DNA of 16,548 nt, taken from the NCBI GenBank assembly GCA_002812745.2, contig NCSJ02000567.1, positions 1 through 16,548 of the forward strand, read 5' to 3'. The position numbers were made by a program, and so were the translations under genes. A model generated the notes under the pieces. The model worked only from the letters and a program-made list of their open reading frames with translations, was not told the DNA's origin and ran no database searches. Source of the DNA: Scytalidium lignicola (Eukaryota; Ascomycota; Leotiomycetes). Below, piece after piece: positions 6,401-15,734 of this stretch (positions are counted from its first letter, which is position 1; each line of letters opens with the position of its first letter).

Positions 6401-8160
6401 AGACTANATTAGCTTAGACTATACNTTACAACTTATNAAAATCAAACTTNAAATAAGTAAACANTAAANATANAATAAAGAACTAAGTTATAATTAAAGA
6501 NTAATAAATTATGNAAAAAGTTAAAGTAATAATANCCANCTTATTACTCCTTCTTAAGCTATATATCTACTAANGAGTAATTANATGAAGTANTTAATAT
6601 ACTAATAAAACAATTGATTGATATTNTAAATAAGANANTACTCAGAAGGAANTCATNANTTGACTACTNAATACTATAGTAGAATTANACAANTAAGAAA
6701 GTAATTAAGGTTNNTTAGAAAGTAGAATNTTAATANTATACAAATAAGTCTTTACAAAATCATTAAAACNTAGATNAAGCTTTTAAAGAACAAAAGGAAA
6801 GAATTGCTTAAGCTTAAACAAAAAGCTAATNACAAGNAATAACAACAATGANAAAGGATACTCATAAGTTGTNAACACTTGAATAATAAGTATAAACATG
6901 TAATTANATACTTGTTAACTTGTTAAAGATCCTAAAGTTATANAANAACAACTTANAAAGACTATTAGTATATATACATAATAAGAAANTAATANTACTN
7001 ATAATTAAGTTTTTCTTAGAAGTANAAGCANATTATATCAGATTACAAGATATAAATCAAGTAAGAGTAATTAANATAAACAAAGGNTATAANAAAGTAA
7101 TTATTATACAAGNACTTTANAAGGTTAGAGTATAGAANANGCATTAAGGCTANACTAATTAACTAATAAGTTTTTANAAGCTTATAATNAANTATTANAA
7201 TGAATTCTAATAATCTTAGTCAAAANAAGCTTTANACTAAAATACTTTTCCTTATAGTTATTATATAACAAATATAATAGTATTATAAAAACCNAAANAA
7301 GACAATANAACAATTANAACAAGTTAAAGGATAANAGTTAATTATANTACTTAATTGTATAANAAAAGTATTCAAAGTTATAATAATTACTTATATTACA
7401 AAAGTAATAAAGAANNAAGGANTACTCTTAAAAGGACAAATAGGAAATANANATAGCAAATTTACAAAATTAATAATAANGANAATAATAAACATTGTTT
7501 ATACAATATAAAGTTAAGGTATTATTANATTANTATTATAACTTGATCTTAAAAGGGTATTTGACATAGTAGACTACAAGTAATTATAATATACATTTTA
7601 GGAGAAANGCTTCTTATAATAGTTAATAAGCTNGATTAACAATTACTTAACAAANAAGATTACTTNTTTATCCTTTAATAGTNAAANAACTTAGCTAATC
7701 TTAATAAAAGTAAAAGTCTTATAAGGTTCTTTACTCTTATTAATACTGTTTATATTATATATCTTTACTTTATACNATNAATTNAAAAAAGATAAAAGGT
7801 TTAGTTGTAATNAACTTTNTAAATGATATAAACCTTCTTAACTGTNTANATATTANAAAGAGTTATTATAAGANATTAAAAGTAAGTTAGAAAATATACA
7901 AAAGATAAGTANTATNNAAAGGTATACAATTCAAAGTAAGTAAAAGCAAGTTAATACACTTTACATGCANTTANACAATAAGGAAGGAGTTNATATACNT
8001 TNNTAATGAANAACTGAAGTTTAAAGAATTAACTTGTTTTNTAANGATTTANCTTNANTAGNANCTTAACTTCAAAGCTTATATAAAGGNAATTAAGAAA
8101 AAGTTAANTATATAAACATTTNNATNAACAAGACTAANANTAAAGATATAAGNATNTAAC
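5803..8160. other. Block of scattered ambiguous bases (N), LINE region
   Basis: Single Ns occur every few to few tens of bases here, but are nearly absent from 1-5800 (only 3129) and rare in 8200-14200. They are not gap runs. Scattered single Ns over a repeat suggest a consensus built from mixed, diverged copies, or masked mixed base codes. Confidence 0.7.
7480..8090 (+). pseudogene. LINE reverse transcriptase core
   Basis: The palm motif A reads LDLKRVFDIVD (LDxxGAFD in the family). The next block reads NNYLTxKIT (family: F/YLxxRxTxL). Motif B reads stop-GSLLLLILF, where the stop replaces the Gln of PQGSPLSP. Motif C reads F-x-N-D-I-N-L-L: the first catalytic Asp of xxDD is Asn and the preceding codon has an N base. 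KLIHFT and LNFKAYIK downstream match the thumb-side motifs K(S/C)ExxHFT and LDxxLNFKxHI. The enzyme is dead. Confidence 0.7.
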
Positions 8161-9782
8161 TTNATAAGAGTAAGACAAATTTATATAATAGTTATACAAA
8201 GTATAATTATATACAATGTTGTTATATATCATCAACTTATAAAATCTGATAATAATCCAAGAAGAATTAGCTACTGCTTATTTATAGTATAATCATAATA
8301 TCTTTGTGTAATAATAAGAGCTTATAAAGACATTTTAATTCAGAGTTTAAAAACAAAGACATTCTGCTTATTATTAAACTTATACTTGAACAAAAGAGTA
8401 ACAATATTTGAGGATTATCTTAATTGCATAAGCTTGAAGTAAGTAATTTGCTGAATAAGTAATAAAGTAACAAGACTCTTAAAGAAAAGAAGAAAACACA
8501 AGTAGTAAACGAAAAAGTAACTACTTAAAGAAAGTAATGAATATAAAATAATATAATTGTAACAATAAAAAGGTTATTAAGCAATACTAAAAGTAATCAA
8601 TATAATTATAACAAGAGATTAAAAAGTAAGATAGACTTAGAGCTTTGAAGTTGTTAAACTAGTTAAGTTATATAATTATATAAAAGTTGTAAACTTTCTT
8701 ACTTTCAACNAAAAAAGCATTGCTTTTATATAATAAGTTAGACAAAGTAATTNAACTTGTTAATTATATAAATTTATATTAATAAAATCTGAATAATTGT
8801 ACTAACAAAATTTAAGGTTATACTAACAGAATAATATCTTGTTTTTGAAGAATTATTAATCTTAAAATATTATTTCATAATTAGCATAAGAGGACTAAGA
8901 GGATAAGAAATCTTAGACAAGAGTCAACTTTATAAAATCATATGATAAGAAGAAGTAACTGTTAAAGAATAAGAACTTAATCTTGAGGATCTTGCTTTAG
9001 TCTATAAGACCAACTTACAAAGCATTATTATAAAGAAAAGATTATGTGAATTCCTCTTACTAGTGNAAAAGAACTTGGATTTAAAATAACTTCAACCAAA
9101 TGCTTAAGGATGCTTGAATAGTAATAGAAGAGGGATTAAGCTATGTTATATAAGAATAATACAATGTATAACATAAAAGACTTTTGATGACAACTTTCTA
9201 ATAAGATTGTTTAAAAGTNAAAAACATAATACAAAGAAATCTAGGGTTTAGGAAAATCAATAGAATAATTACTTAAAGTTGAGTAATATTATGCTCAACA
9301 AGAATGAAGGAAACTAATAAGGATTGTTATTGAACTAGCCAACTAGGATATAAAAGTGTTATTTACAATTGATAAACTAAAAGAAGATTCACTACTTTTA
9401 AAAGCATTTATTGTATTATTAAGAGAAGACGAATTATTATAAAGAATTAATTAACAATTCAACCAGGAAGTAATAATGTACTCTTTGAATTCTGGAGGAA
9501 GAATTCTTATAATAAATAATGTTTTTATCACTGAGATAAAGGAATGCCTTAAAAATGAAATAGTAGAATAAGTACAAGATACATAAGTATTCATAAATGA
9601 TAAAAGCTTAAACAGACCAAGACTAAGAAATCTTATTAAAAGATGAATAATACTCTTTGAGGAATTAGAAGAAAACACTGAAGATCTGGAAATCAAAGAT
9701 GATATATTAATTGATAATACTAGAAATTAATCTTTACTTTATAAACAATAAAAGTTCATTATATATAGATATTAAACTATAT
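8100..9782. other. AT-rich decayed DNA between LINE RT and Gypsy protease
   Basis: This should hold the LINE 3' end, the Gypsy 5' LTR and its gag. I could not identify a gag motif, a CCHC knuckle, a primer-binding site or a sequence resembling the 3' LTR at 13690. The open minus frame at 9451-9696 looks like a low-complexity shadow. No intact gene is visible. Confidence 0.4.
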
Positions 9783-9851
9783 AAAAAGCTAGTAAAGGCC
9801 TTGATCAATTCAAGAGTTAAAAGAAACTTCATTAATGAACAAGTCATGAAA
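9783..9851 (+). pseudogene. Gypsy aspartic protease motif
   Basis: The frame reads KKLVKALINSRVKRNFINEQ. This corresponds to the retropepsin ALIDSGA-x-x-NFI motif with the catalytic Asp as Asn (AAT) and Gly as Arg (AGA), both G-to-A type changes. The protease would cleave Gag-Pol; this copy is inactive. Confidence 0.7.
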
Positions 9852-10147
9852 TGACTTAGACTCAACATAAGAGTTAAGGACAATAGCTATTTAATATTGT
9901 TAATGAATAATATTAAGGTTTAGAAATATGTTAATGTTCAAACCTGAAACTTGAATATAAAGTATAGTAAGAGCTATTAAGAAAAGATATCTTTTGATAT
10001 TATAAGGTTAAGAACATATCAAGTTATATTAAGAATTAAATGGATAAGAAAACATAATCTGATAATTGACTAAAGAACAAGTATAATTATCTTCTTAGAA
10101 GAAATTATATCTTTAGGAATTGTCTATGTTAATGACATTATAAAATA

Positions 10148-11020
10148 TATACTTGAAGAATATTATAAATAGTTAGAGTTATTCATAGAAAGACTTGATG
10201 ATTTAGCCTTACCTAAGTATAAACTATAAGATTATAAGATAAAGCTTAAAAAGGAGTTCAGACTTGTATATAGGCTAATTTATTGAACAACTCTTGTCAA
10301 AGACAAGATAACGAAGAAGTAATTGCTTAAGAAAATGATGCTTAGAGGTTTGTACAAAGAAGGTTATAATAAAGCTGAAGTATCATTGTATTATACAAAG
10401 AAAGGAGATAATCTATTAAGACAACCTTATAATGATTACAATACTTGAATAGTAAAACTAAGAAAGATTAATACCCTTTACTATTAATAGATTTAATGAT
10501 GGACAAGTTAAAGAAAGTTGTTATATTCACCAAGCTAAACTTATAGTCAACGTTTAATCTGGTTAGGATTAAAAGATATAACAAATGAAAAGTTACTATT
10601 TGAACAAAATACAAATTATTTAAGTTATTAGTTATAACATTCAATATGACTAATACTTTAACAATGTAACAAAGAATAATAGACTAGATATTAAAAAAAA
10701 ATACTTAGAGAAATTCATAATAGTATATCTTGATAATATAATCATATACTCAAAGAGTATCAAAGAATATAAGGAGTATGTCAAGCTTATTCTACAAATG
10801 TTGTAAGAGGCAAGATTGCATTGTAAACTAGTAAAATGTAAATTTTATAAAGAACAAGTTTAATTCCTAGAACACTATATTTCTGGAGAAAGGATTGAAA
10901 CCCTTAATGACAAGATTTAGTTAATCAAAGAATAAGAGTTACTTAAGACAGTTAAACAATTACAAAGCTTCTTAGGTTTGGCCAATTATTACTGAAGATT
11001 TATGAAAGATTATTCTAAAA
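10148..11020 (+). pseudogene. Gypsy reverse transcriptase
   Basis: Motifs in order: LEEYYK-stop-LELFIERL (10150-10190), the segment before RT; TKKGDNLLRQPYNDYN (10395-10442), matching KKDGxLRxCVDYR; STFNLVRIKR (10549-10578), matching motif A/B; TKYKLFKLLVITFN (10607-10648), matching the YGLFEYLVMPFGL segment; FIIVYLDNIIIYSKS (10714-10758), the YxDD box with the second Asp as Asn; then LHCKLVKCKFYKEQV and LGLANYY-stop-RF in the thumb and connection. The frame is interrupted by TGA/TAA/TAG at Trp and Gln positions. Confidence 0.8.
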
Positions 11021-11129
11021 TCTTTATACTACTGACTGAACTCACAAAGAAGGATCAAGCTTATGAATAGAATAACATTGTAAGGAAAGTATTCCAAAGT
11101 ATAAAGGATATCTTTGTAAAAGGAGATTT

Positions 11130-11530
11130 CTTGGGAATCTTTGATTTAAAAAGAGGAATAAGAATCAAAACTGATGTTTCTGATGTAGCATTAAGAGTTA
11201 TATTATCATAATCATAGTAGATTAGTAAATGACATTACTGAATATCATTAGCCTTTTGGTCAAGAAAGTTGAATGTTATAAAAAGGAATTATCAAACATT
11301 AGACAAGGAAATGTTAATCATTGTAAAAGCTTTAAAGTACTAAAAAGTGTATGTTGTTGGATTCAGCAAGATAGTTAATATACTTTTAGATTATTATAAC
11401 CTTTAATACTTTATAACTACTAAGTAATTAAATGCTAAGTAAGTATGATAAGCAGAAAAATTATCTGAATATGATTTTAAGATTATTCATGTTAAAGGAG
11501 AGGATAATAGAAGAGTAAATACTCTAAGTT
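11130..11530 (+). pseudogene. Gypsy RNase H
   Basis: FDLKRGIRIKTDVSDVALR (11140-11196) matches the family's IETDASDxAxG, with the first catalytic Asp kept. Then ISLAFWSRKLNVIKRNYQTL (11238-11298) and DKEMLIIVKAL (11301-11333) match FxSRKLxxxExNYxxxDKELLAIVxA. LLDYYNL follows, for TDHxNL. The tail has KIIHVKGEDNRRVNTLS, the IxYxxGxxNxxADALSR end of the domain. One stop lies within the ILSQ turn. Confidence 0.8.
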
Positions 11531-11754
11531 GAAAACTTGAGTACTTAGTTAAAGNAAAAAGAAGAAAGTAAACTTATATTGAAGGAAGACAAGAGTAAAT
11601 TCTTAGTATATAATAAAGGATAACTTATAACTATCATAATAATAACAAACAAGTATTAAGTTGATTAAATCAAAGAAGTAACTGAAAAGGAAAAAGAAGA
11701 GAATGTTTTACTAAACATGATTAGAGGTAAGTAAGAGAAAATTAAAGACATTTA

Positions 11755-12560
11755 GTATAAAAACAAGAAGTTATATATACTAACAAAACTAGTAGAAGAG
11801 TTTGTTAAAGAACAGTATAATCTACTATACAATGGATATATAAGGGTAACTTAATGTTATTATCAAATCAATAAGGATTACTTTATCATAAAACTACAAT
11901 TAGTAGTTAAGAAAGTAATCATAGAATGTGAAATCTGTAGAAAAGCTAAGAATCTAAGAAGGAAGCTTTAAAGACAATTATACCTTATACAAGTACTTAA
12001 TAATCCATGAGAATTAATCATATAGGATTTTATTATGAAATTACTAGTTTCTATAGATCATATGATGAAGGTTAAGTATAACTTCATCTTTGTAATAATT
12101 GAACATTATACTAAGTTTATAATCTTTAAACTATTCAAGGAGACTTAAGAAGTAAAAGAGGTAGTTGATATATTCTTATGAAGAGTAATGTCTTAATAAG
12201 AGGTATTAAAATAGATAATCTCTAATAGAAATACAAGATTCATATCTAAGTTTTAAGAAATATTAATAGTAAGAATAAAAGTTNAAAAGAAAATTGTCAA
12301 TAGTATAATATTCATAAATTGATGGACAAACAGAACATTTGAACACATAGTTAAAAAGATACTTNAAGATATTATATCAACTATGACCAGAATAACTAGG
12401 TTAATTACTTGCTAATAGTAGAAATGTTGTATAATAGTATATTACATGAATCAATTAAAATTACTTTATTCTATGTGAATTATAAACAAGAACCAAAAAG
12501 GTTTTATATCAGACTAGAATTAAAATCTACAAATGAATTAACAAAGATTTAAGCAAAACA
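11755..12560 (+). pseudogene. Gypsy integrase
   Basis: The zinc-binding N-domain shows LYILTKLVEEFVKEQ, NGYIRVT, DYFIIKLQLVVKKVIIEC and then ECEICRKAK (11924-11950), so CxxC is kept; the HH pair reads Tyr/Asn. The DDE core shows P-stop-ELII-stop-DFI (12006-12038, first Asp kept), IISNRNTRFISKF (12206-12244, second Asp changed to Asn) and HKLMDKQNI (12313-12339, in another frame), near the third acidic residue. FYVNYKQEPKRF (about 12469-12504) matches the PFxxxYGxxPR segment. Stops and a frameshift kill the gene. Confidence 0.75.
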
Positions 12561-12901
12561 AATAGAGGAAATATAAGAAAAGATCAGAAACTCACTTTAA
12601 TATATTAAAAAAAAGAATAAAGAAGTATTATAATCATGGATGCTTAATAGAACTAATGTACAAAAAAGGGGATAAAGTTTATCTTCTTAGAAAAAACATT
12701 AAAACAACAAGACTAAGTAAGAAATTAAATTAAGTAAAGATAAGATTATATGAAATCAAAGAAGTTTATAGACTTTTAATATATAAATTGAAGTTATCAA
12801 CAATAGTTAAGATATATCTTGTTTTCTATGTTTTACTTCTTAAACTAGTACTTGAAAATGCTTAAATACTAATGTTAAAAGAAGTTAATCTAGAAAAAGA
12901 A

Positions 12902-13117
12902 TATAAAGTTAAGAAAATCATCAGTTATAAGATGTATTATAAGAAATTACAATACTTGGTTAAATAAATAAGATATCCAGAAAGTGAGAATAGATGAGAA
13001 CTTACTTCTAATCTCATAAGTTATGAGGAGTTATTAAAGGCATATTGCTGAACTCATCCTAGAATGGATTTCCAGGCAATAAAATCGCAAGGTCAGAAAA
13101 GAAGAGGTCAACAGTAA
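12902..13117 (+). pseudogene. Chromodomain and C-terminus of Gypsy Pol
   Basis: The frame reads KVKKIISYKMYYKKLQYLVK (12908-12967), then stop-IRYPESENR-stop-EL (12968-13003), SNLISYEELLKAYC and THPRMDF. This is the chromodomain pattern VExIL...KxLQYLVKWxGY....TWEPxxNL, with the two Trp codons now TAA and TGA. Chromodomains bind methylated histone H3 and steer chromovirus insertion to heterochromatin. Pol then ends KSQGQKRRGQQ at the TAA at 13115-13117, inside the 3' end of the antisense gene. Integrase C-terminal residues (VYRLLIYKL...FYVLLLKL) lie just upstream, at about 12757-12843. Confidence 0.8.
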
Positions 13118-13598
13118 AGGAAGAAGCCTTACTTGTACAAGCAGAACACAACTCTTCAGATAATTTCTCTTGCCTCTCTTTCTCTTCTGCAGTATTGAGT
13201 TTGTCCAAATACTTCAAGCCACAACAAGCTATCTTATTCTTTTGCTGCCGAAGAAGAGCTTATTACTTTTGTAAACGAAGGATTTTGGCCATGGCTTCTT
13301 CTTCTTCTGCTTGTAGTCTGTCCATGGATTTTTCCAAAGACTCCTAGTCCTAGGAANGNGGGACNTTCTTGTCCCAAGAATCGGAGGCCACGTCGCAGGA
13401 ACGCTTCGCGCGCACGCACTCAGAACACCGCGAGGACTTCGAAAGGTCCACAACGCACTTTCGGTTCTCCTTGGAGCAATAAGAACAAGGGTCCATACTA
13501 TCGCCGGTGTCCTCAATAGTCAAGGCGAGATTGACTCTCTCTCTTTTCTTTCTCTCAGAAACGGATGGAAGGAAAGGACAAGGACGCTTTGGGGGCAT
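13059..13598 (-). pseudogene. Antisense Zn2Cys6-like, coiled-coil protein gene carried by the Gypsy element
   Basis: From the ATG at 13596-13598 (A at -3) one frame runs 180 codons to TAG at 13059-13061. Residues 38-68 hold Cys at 38, 41, 48, 58, 61 and 68: CX2CX6CX9CX2CX6C, which satisfies the fungal Zn2Cys6 binuclear-cluster spacing. A basic N-terminus (SERKKRER) precedes it. Residues ~86-160 are rich in Glu/Lys/Leu (LEKSMDRLQAEEEEAMAKIL; LDKLNTAEEKERQEKLSEEL), a likely coiled coil. In-frame stops are TAG at codons 83 and 85 and TAA at 112 and 113; three Ns lie at codons 78-81. Similar uncharacterised proteins (MPPKR start, paired Cys motifs, EEEEAMAKILRL helix) are, from memory, common in ascomycete genomes. 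A DNA- or RNA-binding role is only inference. Its base composition is far richer in G+C than the pol beside it. Confidence 0.65.
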
Positions 13599-13654
13599 GT
13601 TGGAAAGAAGGAAAGGATTGACGAGGGAACGAGATAATTCATGACGACGAGTTA

Positions 13655-13671
13655 AGCGTCGGGGCGACGCT
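13655..13671. other. GC-rich hairpin upstream of the polypurine tract
   Basis: AGCGTCG (13655-13661) and CGACGCT (13665-13671) pair perfectly around a GGG loop. The hairpin sits between the start of the antisense gene and the polypurine tract, so it could be part of that gene's promoter/leader or a structure in the element's 3' RNA. Confidence 0.45.
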
Positions 13672-13674
13672 AGT

Positions 13675-13689
13675 GCAGAAAGGGGATAA
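13675..13689 (+). promoter_or_regulatory. Polypurine tract (plus-strand primer site)
   Basis: GCAGAAAGGGGATAA lies immediately before the TGTTAC start of the LTR, the normal place and composition for the RNase H-resistant primer of LTR retrotransposons. It confirms that the LTR is the 3' one and the element is on the plus strand. Confidence 0.7.
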
Positions 13690-13806
13690 TGTTACGGGTT
13701 TTACCTAACAAGCTGATTGGTGTAGGCCTGAGGCTCGGTACACGGAAGGTGTGCATAGAGAACCTAACAATCAAGGGTCATATGATGGAGTCTTAAGATC
13801 CTTGGG

Positions 13807-13845
13807 GGACTCCAAAGGACTCCAAGGACTCCAAGGGATCCAACT
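13807..13845. repeat. GGACTCCAA short tandem repeat in the LTR
   Basis: Units GGACTCCAAA, GGACTCCAA, GGACTCCAAG and a degenerate GGATCCAA stand in tandem about 15-50 bases before the TATA box. GGAGTC at 13788-13793 is complementary to the GACTCC core and could pair with it. Position in U3 suggests promoter elements. Confidence 0.55.
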
Positions 13846-13858
13846 CTGTTTCATTATC

Positions 13859-13865
13859 TATATAA
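13859..13865 (+). promoter_or_regulatory. LTR TATA box
   Basis: TATATAA followed by GCACACTG sits mid-LTR, as expected for the RNA polymerase II promoter at the U3/R side. An RNA start some 30 bases downstream (about 13890) would fit. Confidence 0.5.
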
Positions 13866-14129
13866 GCACACTGTAGGAACATAAGAGTAGACTCCTCATG
13901 TTCAACCTAAATACATTACTGGATCTTACCTTTGACTTAGTCACCTGCTTGTGTGTCATACGTTTCCACTGTCCTTAAACATCTACCTTACCCTTGGCTA
14001 TCCAGTGACCTGGATAGCGTAGTTTTGTAACAAGTTATTTATATAATTGAATCTAGTTAACTTATGATCAAGGACATAGAAATCAGTTTAATTTCAGATT
14101 AGTTAGGTTAAGGTAAAGGTCTTAAGTAT

Positions 14130-15000
14130 ATTCTTGAAGAATATAAGGAATAGATAAAGTTATTTAAAGAAAGACTAAAAGACTTAACATTATTAGAATA
14201 TTAATCATAAGATTATAAGATCAACNTNAAAGAAGGATTTTANCTATNATTTAAACTAGTATACTTAACTACAACAGTAAAGGACAAANCAATAAAGGAA
14301 TANCTAGATAAAGTANTTAAGAGANGATTATANTAGAAGTTAAACTCTTTAANAANAGTATTATTATTGTTTATAAAGAAACTGGATAACTTAAAAGGCA
14401 AGCTTTGTGAAGATTACAAAGGTTTGAACAAAAGAACAATCAAGGACTAATATTCATTATTATTAATAAAGACTATTAAAGATAAGCTTAAAAGTATTAA
14501 GTTCTTTATGAAATTAGATTTATAATCAACATTTAACCTTATTAGAATAAANAGAAGGAAATAAATAAAAAGTTNTTATNAAGACTAAATATAANTTATA
14601 TAAGNTATTAGTNATGTTNTTTNNATTNANAAANANACTTATTANAATGTAAAGGATTNTNNATAAGGTTATTAAAGAANACTTNGANAAGTTTATAATA
14701 ATNTATNTANANAATATCTTNATATTCTNAAAGANATTAAAAGAANATAGAATNCATATGAAAATTATTCTNAAANNACTATANAAAGCAAGCTTTTGAT
14801 ATAAGNNAAGGAAATNNGAATTNTATAAAACANAAGTATANTTTTTANGANANATTATAACATATAATAANGTNAAAACAACTAANGAAAANANNAAAGT
14901 TATTAAGGAATAANCAAAACTTAAAACAGTCAAAGAATTATAAAGCTTTTTAAGCTTTATAAACTATTATCAAAAATTCATAAGAAATTATTCAAGAATA
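14130..15000 (+). pseudogene. Second Gypsy reverse transcriptase
   Basis: KGKLCEDYKGLNKRTIKD (14394-14447) matches GxLRxCVDYRGLN; SLLLIKTIKDKLKSIKFF follows and runs into MKLDL-stop-STFNLIRIKR (about 14509-14554). The YxDD region near 14690-14720 is blurred by Ns but reads KFII-x-Y-x-x-NIF, again with Asn for the second Asp. SFLSFINYYQKFIRNYSRI (about 14945-15000) is the connection motif FLGFxNFYRRFIxxYS. Many stops; dead. Confidence 0.7.
14222..14912. other. Second block of scattered ambiguous bases
   Basis: Single Ns again become dense, over the RT part of the second Gypsy, then thin out after 14915. As with 5803-8160, a mixed consensus of repeat copies is the simplest reading. Confidence 0.65.
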
Positions 15001-15099
15001 GTATTATCATTAATTAAGTTAACCAAAAAGGATATACTATATAAATAGGAAAAAGAATAACAAAAAGCATTTAACATAGTTAAGGAGACCTTTAAAGAG

Positions 15100-15460
15100 G
15101 ACTAAAGTCTTGGAATCTTTAACTTTAAAAGACTTGTTCAGATTAAAACAAACATATTAGACTATACTTTAAACATAGTTTTAAACTAATAAGACAAGCA
15201 AAAAGGTTAAAAACTACTTGTCTTTTATTTAAGAAAGTTTAACTTAACAAAGTAAAATTATTCTATTTATAACAAAAAATTGTTAATAATATTAAATATA
15301 TTAAGGAAATAGAGAATATATACAGTAAGGATAAGAAAACAAATCAAGATACTAATAGATTATATGAATTTAAAGTACTTTATAACATCTAAGGAGTTAA
15401 ACACAAAATAAACTAAGTAAGCAGAAACCTTGTTAGAATACAATTTTAAAATTTAATATG
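15100..15460 (+). pseudogene. Second Gypsy RNase H
   Basis: LGIFNFKRLVQIKTNILDYT (15111-15170) corresponds to IETDASDYA with the first Asp as Asn. LRKFNLTK-stop-NYSIYNKKLL (about 15229-15282) matches SRKLxxxExNYxIxDKELL. RKQIKILIDYMNLKYF follows, for VxVxTDHxNLxYF, then AETLLEYNFKI, for WAEFLxxYDFxI. Confidence 0.75.
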
Positions 15461-15734
15461 TTNAAAAGAATTAACAACAAAAGAATAAATGCTCTTAGTT
15501 GAAAATTAAAGTATATAAACAAAGAGAAATTAAGCTTATAATAAGTAGTCTTAACAGACAATAAAGAAGGAATCACTTATAGTCAAGGACAATTAATGTT
15601 TATATCAATAATAGTTAATAAGGACTAGATTAATAAGATTCAGAACAAATTATCCAAAGAAAACCTGAAAAACATTAAATAAAAGTTAAAAGAAGATTAA
15701 TAAGAACAAATTAACAAACTATAATATAAGAATA

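Larger units (their letters stand above)
5226..8100 (+). mobile_element. Tad1-like LINE (non-LTR retrotransposon), RIP-decayed
   Basis: Plus-strand motifs appear in LINE order: gag CCHC knuckles (5226-5459), an AP-type endonuclease with SDFNxHY (6191-6208), and reverse transcriptase with LDLKRVFDIVD (7542-7574), NNYLTxKIT (7637-7663), the GS-LLLLILF block (7716-7775), FxNDINLL (7816-7839), KLIHFT (7948-7965) and LNFKAYIK (8065-8088). This order, with Cys-rich gag and EN-RT polyprotein, matches fungal Tad1-clade elements. Every few codons carry TAA/TAG/TGA, and active-site Asp reads Asn. True 5' and 3' ends were not found; it could extend from about 4.8 to 8.7 kb. Confidence 0.75.
9783..14032 (+). 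mobile_element. Ty3/Gypsy chromodomain retrotransposon (chromovirus), RIP-decayed
   Basis: Plus-strand motifs give the order protease (9783), RT (10380-11020), RNase H (11130-11530), integrase (11755-12560), chromodomain (12902-13068), then an antisense cargo gene, polypurine tract (13675-13689) and 3' LTR (13690-14032). PR-RT-RH-IN-chromodomain is the chromovirus order. Three frames are needed, so there are indels as well as stops. Gag and the 5' LTR were not found, so the left border is only the first motif seen. The 3' kilobase is much less AT-rich than the rest. Confidence 0.8.
13690..14032 (+). repeat. 3' LTR of the Gypsy chromovirus
   Basis: The 343-base segment begins TGTTAC and ends GTAACA, a 6-bp terminal inverted repeat opening with the standard TG...CA. 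It follows directly on a polypurine tract and contains a TATA box (13859-13865). It is visibly less AT-biased than the surrounding elements. No matching 5' LTR was recognised in the window. Confidence 0.75.

Noticed and set aside
6920..7135. Open plus frame of 71 codons in the LINE
   Set aside because: It is AT-rich, with several unknown residues from Ns, and shows no clear RT or endonuclease motif; probably a chance opening in the polyprotein region.
9451..9696. Open minus frame of 81 codons
   Set aside because: It is Ser/Leu/Ile-rich low complexity in AT-rich DNA, most likely the antisense of decayed gag.
13229..13516. Open minus frames of 95 and 61 codons
   Set aside because: They are alternative frames of the antisense gene; the frame starting at 13598 has the six-Cys motif and coiled coil and continues in register to 13059.
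13690..14032. LTR as the 5' LTR of the second Gypsy
   Set aside because: A polypurine tract and the end of a pol gene precede it, no primer-binding site follows it and the downstream pol lacks gag and protease.
14526..14933. Open minus frame of 135 codons
   Set aside because: It is full of unknown residues because N bases hide stops, and lies antisense to the second Gypsy RT.
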